NCBI GenBank assembly: GCA_029961685.1
Contig: JARWKL010000012.1
Span: 16,725,227 to 16,789,226, forward strand
Length of the DNA: 64,000 nucleotides
DNA from: Aristolochia californica
Taxonomy: Eukaryota; Streptophyta; Magnoliopsida; Piperales; Aristolochiaceae
Direction of reading: 5' to 3'
This document shows, piece after piece, positions 57,989 to 64,000 of the stretch (its first letter is position 1; each line of letters opens with the position of its first letter). The position numbers and the translations under genes are program-made. A model generated the notes under the pieces. The model was not told the DNA's origin, did no database searches, and saw only the letters and a program-made list of their open reading frames with translations.

Positions 57989-58520
57989 CTTGTTATGTGG
58001 TGCATGAATCTATGATACGTATTAATGCAATACTTATATCATCAGAGGAGGGAACAACAATTGAACTAAGAATTTGAATTTTGGCTACCTCATAAGACAA
58101 ATGGTTGTTGCTATTGCTTCTCTTTGTTTCTCTTTAACTGAAATATCCATGGAATAAGGTTGAGCAAGTTTCCACTCTTGAATGAGACCTCTAAACCGTG
58201 CAAGATAATCATGTACATTATCTCCTTTCTTGGTATTATACATTGTTTAGAAAACATCATATAATATTTGAAAACTATTGGCACCAGAGTGTAGCTTTGC
58301 ACAAGTTTCCCACACTTGTTTAGCAGTTTCAAGATGCACCACATTATTTGCAGTATTCTCTTCCATGTTGTTAATCAACTAAGGATAAATGTATCCTCCT
58401 TGAGCCACTTTGTATATACAATATCTTCCTCATCAAGGAGAGGAGGTGGCTTATTCAAGTTACTCAAAAGTGACGAGAAACTGCTTAATGCATTGAACCA
58501 ATTCAAGTAATTCGATAACC
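57989..58520 (-). pseudogene. Copia gag remains
   Basis: The frame shows LNWFNALSSFSSLL, a NNVVHLETAKQVWETCAKLH segment and GLIQEWKLAQPYSMDI in shifted frames, paralleling the gag at 42067. Stops and frameshifts disrupt it. Confidence 0.75.
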
Positions 58521-59239
58521 TTAATCACTAATCAAATAATCACCACTCAAAGAGTTTATGTGCTGAAGTTTTATCTTCAAGAATCAATCACACTTACTGA
58601 AATTTCAGCACCTTTTTTTTTACTTTTTTTAACATGGGACAACAAGCTCTTAATCACACGTCCTCTTGGTTTTATAGTCATAGATGAAGTAAAAATCAAG
58701 AGACAATCAAACAAGATTCATGCATATGGTGCTACAATTCAGAATTAAGCCAAGAGAACAACAAATGAATAAAAGTGAACACATACAAAGTATTATTTTT
58801 CTTAAATCCTAAACTCAATTCATGCATGCACTTAAGCAAGAATTAACCTTCCACATGCTGACCCATGCAATCTAGAAGGGTCCTCATATCATTGAATTTT
58901 TCCTAAAGCATTCCATACTTTGAAATCATCTAGGGAGGTCGATTTGGGGGTTTACCAGCTCAATCTATCAGTTTTTAAAAAAACTCAGCATATTATAGCT
59001 TCTTTTTTTGAATGTTTGATGTATTAACTTAGAGTCAGGCTAGAACCTATCCTATTGATTGTTAAACCACATCGTCTTATCTCTCAAATCTGTTTGAGCT
59101 TTATTTTCAAATCATAAAATGTTTGAGCTTATTTTCATGTCCTAAGCAACTTAGGACTCTTACTTTTAAATCATTGGTTGCTTTTACTTTTTGTTTGTGC
59201 TATAAATGATATTCCTAGATTTTGAAGCTATTTATAATA
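58521..59239. other. No gene seen
   Basis: Probably the leader of the minus-strand Copia; its right LTR was not recognised. Confidence 0.35.
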
Positions 59240-59642
59240 TGTTGGAAGATGGGCTCAAGCCCACACATCCAAGGAAGAAAGGCCACACGTCTTAGAGGTG
59301 GCATCTTGGTAAATAAGAAGATTTCTCATAAAGATGACATACAAATATAATTACATGTCTATTTATGCCTCTTTTATTGTAAAGAATGTAGCCTTAAGGG
59401 TATTGTAGTAAGTGTAACATATACTCTAAAAAACTATAAATAGAGGCCCTTGGCTAAGAGGAAAAGTATTAAGTCCTCTCCTCTCCTTTTTCAAATTCGC
59501 CCAAGCTCTCGTCTCCCTTCTCTTGGTAGCCGAGCTCTAAACCCTTTCTCTTTTCTCTCTTCTTTCCTTCTTCTTCTTCTACCTCTTCTTCTTCTCTCCC
59601 TCCTTTTCTTGATATCAATGTGATGGAGTCTTAAATTCTAGA
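59240..59642 (+). mobile_element. Solo LTR of the TGTTGGAAGATGGG Copia family
   Basis: Begins TGTTGGAAGATGGGCTCAAG, contains AAACTATAAATAGAGGC and a CTT-rich leader, and ends GGAGTCTTAAATTCTAGA. Flanks taata and taatc could be a target duplication with one change. No primer site or coding sequence follows, so it is a solo LTR. Confidence 0.8.
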
Positions 59643-60887
59643 TAATCATCCAAAAATTACCCTTGAGCCTTGATTTTCATATTCTCTGTTTGGTTGAGCT
59701 ACCTTTGGGAAACCTTAATACCATAAAACCCTTCTTTTCAAATCCTTAAGCGAATTTGGTTATTTTTCAGTTGAACTTGTGTCAACGGATTTTTAAGTTA
59801 TCAATTTAATTTCACACAAATAATTTTAGGCCACTAGTTTTTAAAATAAATCATTCATTTGACTTTTCAATTTCAACTTATACTTTGAATTCTTGATTTG
59901 GATGCTCAAATTGTACTTGACCATTCAATTAATTGAACTTGCATACCTTGTGCTACTTATTATTTTGGGGATCAAGTAGGAGTAGTGTAATTTTTTTTTT
60001 GAGCTTTGTATTGTGAAATTAGCTTACTTAGAGGCATTACATGTTTACTTGAATTGTAAGGAAGCACATGTTTCATGTATTTGGTCAAGCCTTATGTATG
60101 CAAGATCAAAACCTCAACCCCCATATGTTTGATAACCTTTGTGGTTGTGGATTGAGTCATTGAAAATCCCTTTGTGGCTCTAGGTTTTCATAGCCTAGTT
60201 TGCTTATGTAAAATCCCTTTATGTATTTAGATGCGTGTAGCATAGATTACTATTTTAAATCCTTGTGTGGGCATTAATATAATCAACTTGTAGAGTTGTT
60301 AAACTATTTTAAGTTCTTTTGTGGGCATTTGATGTAATTTGATCTTCTTGGCCTTCTTGATGTGGATATATTTTGGCGTTTGACATAGTGGAATCAACTC
60401 CAAAGTGCAAACACTTTGGGAGTGGATTGAGAACTTTAGTTTTGGTTGTAAACCACTATAAATTGAGGTGTTCATGTGTATTTTTTTTAATTGATCTTGA
60501 CTTGTATCAATTTACAAATAAAAATTCACATCAATTGGAAGAATTACAGAAAGCTTAGTACAAGAAATTGAAAATTGTTGGCGTTAATACACAAAAACCT
60601 ACTCACCCCTCCCCTCCTAGATTTTACCTGCATACCATTGATTAAATGAAATAAATATGAGTAAAAGTTATTTTGTTTCGGATTATTTAAATAAAGAGAG
60701 GGAAACCTCTATAATTTTCTAACCCACTAATATCTAAGTGTAAAAAAAAGTCTCTCTTTTTATAGAGCACTACATAATTTTAAGATTTTTAGTTTAAATA
60801 GCTTAATTTTAATAGTATTTAATGTTACTTTATTTTTTTATTTTTGTCAGATTTTATATATTATATTACCAAGTGTTATTTACTTGT
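59643..60887. other. AT-rich sequence, no gene seen
   Basis: No coding region or element ends recognised. Confidence 0.4.
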
Positions 60888-61232
60888 TGTTGAAGATCAA
60901 GTGCAGAAGAGTTGTACATGACTCTCGTAGAAAAAAGTCTCATAGAGCTATAATTAATATGGCAAAATCTTATAGGAGTCTATGAAAGTCTCACAAGAAT
61001 GTCTCAATTAGAAAGTGTTTTAGTTATTTTATTATTTTATTTATGTTCAATTATTTAATTATTCTATGACTTATCTTTAGAAGTTAGACTTTCGGTGCAA
61101 CTTGGACATATGCAGTTTATTTGTAATCTAATCCTACTTATTTTTTATTATAAATAGAGGTTCGTTGTACTCAATTATAATTGAGTCCCTGAATTACTTT
61201 TCTCCTCCTAAAACTTGGCGTGGTATTAGAAC
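60888..61232 (+). mobile_element. LTR plus primer-binding site
   Basis: The LTR 60888-61220 starts TGTTGAAGATC and has a TATTATAAATAGAGG box. It is followed by TGGTATTAGAAC at 61221-61232, a variant initiator-Met primer site. It aligns with the reverse complement of 19782-20106. No polyprotein follows. Confidence 0.75.
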
Positions 61233-61904
61233 ATGTCTTTGATAAAACAATGAAGAGTTTTTCTTCTTTCTTCTTTGTTGAGAAAATTAGAATTCTTCTA
61301 GAGCTAAGCCGCTATTGTCGTCTTTTTTAGAGAAATATCTTCCCTACCTATCTCTGTTCAATTACGAGTTTGAATTTCTTATTGTTTAAATTCAATTAGG
61401 AGACTAGATAAAGAGCCTTCTATGTTGCCTTAACTGCCAGTAACTGCAAGTCTTATGATGTTCATGTTTGTCTTCATTAATTGTCTCATCTCACATTGCC
61501 TAAGTTTCTGATTGATTCCTATTACTACTATGCAAAGAACGTTGGTGTCTAGCATGAAGTTCCTCACGATCTTAGAATCTGAATCAATAATGGTTACATA
61601 TTGTTAGATAAGCAACAAGGTGTTCTTGTCACCGAATTTTTTCTATTCCTGTTTCTTATTTCAATTTGGTTCTTGTCACCGAATTTTATCTTCTATTCCT
61701 GTTTCTTATTTCAGTTTGGTTCTTTGTTTCCTAGTGTTCTTCTTGTCTTGTCATTCTGCTTCTCTCTTCTTCATCCTCTTCTCTTTTGCCTTGTCATTCC
61801 GCTTCTCTCTTCTTCATCCTCTTCTCTTTTGCCTTACTGCCCTTCTTTGATTCCTCTGATTTTGGAATCATCAATTAGAAGCAAGTTCCTCTGGTTTGTC
61901 ATAT
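61233..61904. other. Leader debris with two short tandem duplications
   Basis: A ~50-bp unit with GTCACCGAATTTT and TTCTATTCCTGTTTCTTATT is doubled at about 61627-61725. A ~46-bp unit with TTCTCTCTTCTTCATCCTCT is doubled at about 61748-61840. No coding region recognised. Confidence 0.6.
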
Positions 61905-62312
61905 TGTTGGAAGATGGGCCCATGCCCACATGACCAAGGAATACCAACATATCCAAGTGTGTTGGAAGATGGGCCAAGTCCATAAGACCAAGGAAGGCCT
62001 ACCCATCCAAAAGATGTAGAAGATGGGCTCAAGGCCCATAGACCAAGGAGAAGCCCCACATGCCCATATAATGATGGTAGGATGGTAAATAAAGAGTCAT
62101 CTCATAGAGATGACATTGAAGTTATTCGGTTAAGTTCCAGGGCATAATTGTAATATTAAAGTTTAATTAATCTATAAATTGAGCTTAGGGGGAGGGTTAA
62201 GGCAACAAGTCCATAATCTCTTTTGTCTCCTGATTTCTCCCAATGGGTGTCTCCCTCTTTTTCTCAATGAGCTAAATCCATGGAGTCCTAAAAATCAACA
62301 TGGTATTAAAGC
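61905..62312 (+). mobile_element. 5' LTR of the TGTTGGAAGATGGG family, with primer site
   Basis: The LTR 61905-62300 ends AAAATCAACA and is followed by TGGTATTAAAGC (62301-62312). Its first 130 bases contain three GGAAGATGGG-like or GAAGATGGGC starts (61907, about 61955, about 62026), a local triplication of the LTR beginning. No Copia coding follows before the Gypsy at 62660. Confidence 0.75.
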
Positions 62313-62659
62313 ATTGATTTTCAGGACTTGTAGCTATGGTGTTTTGGAAATTCAATCTGGTTATCTACTCAGGTTATTACTGTTATTCATCCGAGTTATT
62401 TTTTTTAGTTGGGAGGATTTCCTCCCGAACTATTTTTTTTAGTTACGAAGCCTACATGAAGGGTCAACTCGTTCGACTCATTCTTGGCCTTCCTTTTGCA
62501 AATTTGTTTTTTTCATCTTAGTGGGGATTGCTCATTGGCGCTCTACTGAGGAGGTTTCTTGGGCAAGATTTTTGTTTCTTCGTGTCTCCGACCTCCTGCT
62601 GCATGCCCCAAACAGAAAATGAAGAAAGCAAAAGGGCAGACATAAGGGGGGGAAGTCAA

Positions 62660-64000
62660 GAAAATGGTGAGAAAACGTAAGGTTCAATTGACTTGTTTGA
62701 AGTTGTCTAGTTGCTCCCATGTAGCTGCTTCAGGTTCTGTATCTGTCTACTGCACGAGAATCTCCCATTGGCCATCGGTCAAACGGGCACATAACACCGC
62801 GGACAGTGTTAGTGTCCATTGTCCACTAGAGGAAGGATTGGAGGGGAAGTAGGCGGTGACCCCTTATATGATTTCAGGAGTGAGACGTGAAACACATCAT
62901 GCAACTTTGCCGTAGTAGGCAGTTGTAGTTGATAGGCCACCTGCCCAATGCCCCTAAGAATGGAGAAAGACCCAAAATACTTGGGGGAGAGCTTATGGTG
63001 CGACGATCCCGTAATGGACTACTGGCGGTACGGTCGTAGGCGTAACCAAACATAGTCCCCTACCTCATATGAAACATCACGATGTCCCTTATTGTAGGGA
63101 CTCGTCATATGCTCCTGAGCCCACTGAAGGTGGTCTGTGATAGTCTGTAATGTTTGATCACGATCCATGAGTGCCTGATCAATAGTGTTCATGCTGGTGG
63201 AGCCTCTCGCATAAGAGAGAAGGCGAGGGGGTCCCTTCTATAAAGAACCCTGAAAGGAGAGGATTGCAAAGCGGAGTGGAACGAGGTATTATAACAATAT
63301 TCAACCCATGGTAGCCATTGAACCCAATGCTTCAAACGATAACCAGCAAAGCACTGTAGATACATTTCGATGGTGCGATTGACCACCTCGGTTTGGCCAT
63401 CTGTCTGAGGGTGATACACAGATGAGAACCTCAATTTTGTGCCACACAGACGAAAAAGTTCCTTCCAGAAAGTACTTGTGAATACTGCATCCTGATCACT
63501 GACAATAGATGCTGGAATGCCATGTAAGTCTTCATAGCCTGCCAATAAAAATCGGCTCGAATGCGCAGAAAAGTTTTCTGAAGACCTTCGTGTGTGTTGT
63601 CATGATAAGCCAAGAGAATGGATGGAATCAACTCGGACGTGTGGGGAAGGTAAATCCACTGTTTGTAACAAATCAGTGAATCCTGAATGGACCATTTAGA
63701 ATCCATAGCCTCCTATGTAATCTTCTTGTGGAGCTTCTGTAAGGCCGAAAGAGTGATATGTGCATCTTGTACCAAGTCGAGGATGAGGAACCGAAGCTGG
63801 CTAACTGCATATATGAGCTACTGGTGCCTGGACAAGGCATCCGCTGCCTTGTTTAACCTTCCCGCACGGTACTCCACTGAGAAATCAAAGCCCATTAACT
63901 TACTGATCCAATGCTGCTGTGGCGAAGTCGTGAGGCGTTGTTCAAGTAAGAACTTGTGGCTATAATGATCAATACAGATGAGAAATGCATGACCCCATAA
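62660..64000 (-). mobile_element. Gypsy chromovirus polyprotein, 3' part, runs off right edge
   Basis: On the minus strand: the end of RNase H (KLMGFDFSVEYRAGKVNKAADALS, about 63940-63860), the integrase H2C2-like segment (HEGLQKTFLRIRADFYW), the integrase core from LHGIPASIVSDQDAVF to YHPQTDGQTEVVNRTIEMYL (63520-63350), the C-terminal region with LHDVFHVSLLKSY near 62900, and a chromodomain-like PEAATWEQLDNF at about 62700. About the first half of the integrase core, with its first catalytic Asp, is missing between YWQAMK and LHGIP. Stops and frameshifts are present. Confidence 0.85.

Larger units (their letters stand above)
51960..58520 (-). mobile_element. Copia retrotransposon, nearly full coding order, interrupted
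   Basis: On the minus strand the order is gag (58520-57989), a nested LTR element (57988-56075), the gag knuckle (about 55970-55880), protease remains and GAG-pre-integrase (55860-55330), integrase (55300-54500), reverse transcriptase (53812-52870), RNase H (52800-52426), polypurine tract and LTR-like sequence (about 52290-51960). The LTR contains GTAGCCCTAAGGGCATTGTA on its own strand, as in the Copia at 40764, so the two are relatives. About 390 bp at 53820-54210 between integrase and RT are unassigned. Many stops are present. Confidence 0.8.

Noticed and set aside
62521..62590. Plus-strand chromodomain-like reading (EEVSWARF)
   Set aside because: Too short and on the opposite strand to the Gypsy polyprotein; the better chromodomain candidate is on the minus strand near 62700.

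Overview
This window looks like nuclear DNA of a flowering plant, probably a eudicot. It is AT-rich, its genes have GT-AG introns, one gene encodes a plant-type deoxyhypusine synthase, and most of the rest is layered plant transposable elements: Ty1/Copia, Ty3/Gypsy chromovirus, LINEs with an RNase H tail, hAT-like elements and small non-autonomous elements. I could not identify the species.

Two genes look intact. A seven-exon deoxyhypusine synthase gene (DHS, + strand, 5129-17813, 372 codons plus stop) modifies eIF5A. A three-exon gene on the - strand (34051-32605, 181 codons plus stop) encodes an uncharacterised single-pass membrane protein with a conserved-looking C-terminal tail. Damaged host-gene copies are a BAHD acyltransferase pseudogene (-, about 32560-29373) split by a 2.4 kb hAT-like element, and neighbouring fragments of ribosomal protein L18 and a villin-4-like gene (21217-21887).

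Layout. 1-4560: AT-rich repeats and a decayed gag zinc knuckle. 4600-17813: DHS; its 8.3 kb intron 2 holds a tandem repeat array, a circularly permuted Copia with a TRIM-like element inside it, and a LINE; later introns hold a LINE tail, a possible SINE and a hAT-like MITE that ends at the exon 6 acceptor. 18222-20106: two Copia-type LTRs. 21111-25171: gene fragments, then a 5'-truncated LINE with a 20-bp target-site duplication. 27231-32560: DNA transposons and the BAHD pseudogene. 32605-34051: membrane-protein gene. 40764-46313: LTR-bounded Copia with integrase fused to RNase H and a nested solo Gypsy LTR. 47820-50956: a minus-strand Copia interrupted by a G/C-tipped inverted-repeat transposon. 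50951-51302: an orphan LTR plus primer-binding site. 51960-58520: a second minus-strand Copia interrupted in gag by a 1.9 kb non-coding LTR element. 59240-62312: three more LTRs. 62660-64000: a minus-strand Gypsy chromovirus running off the right edge.

The host genes do not form a pathway. The main interest is nested element insertion, with at least five insertions datable by target-site duplications, and several non-autonomous elements that may be undescribed. All calls come from reading the sequence and remembered family features; no database search was run.
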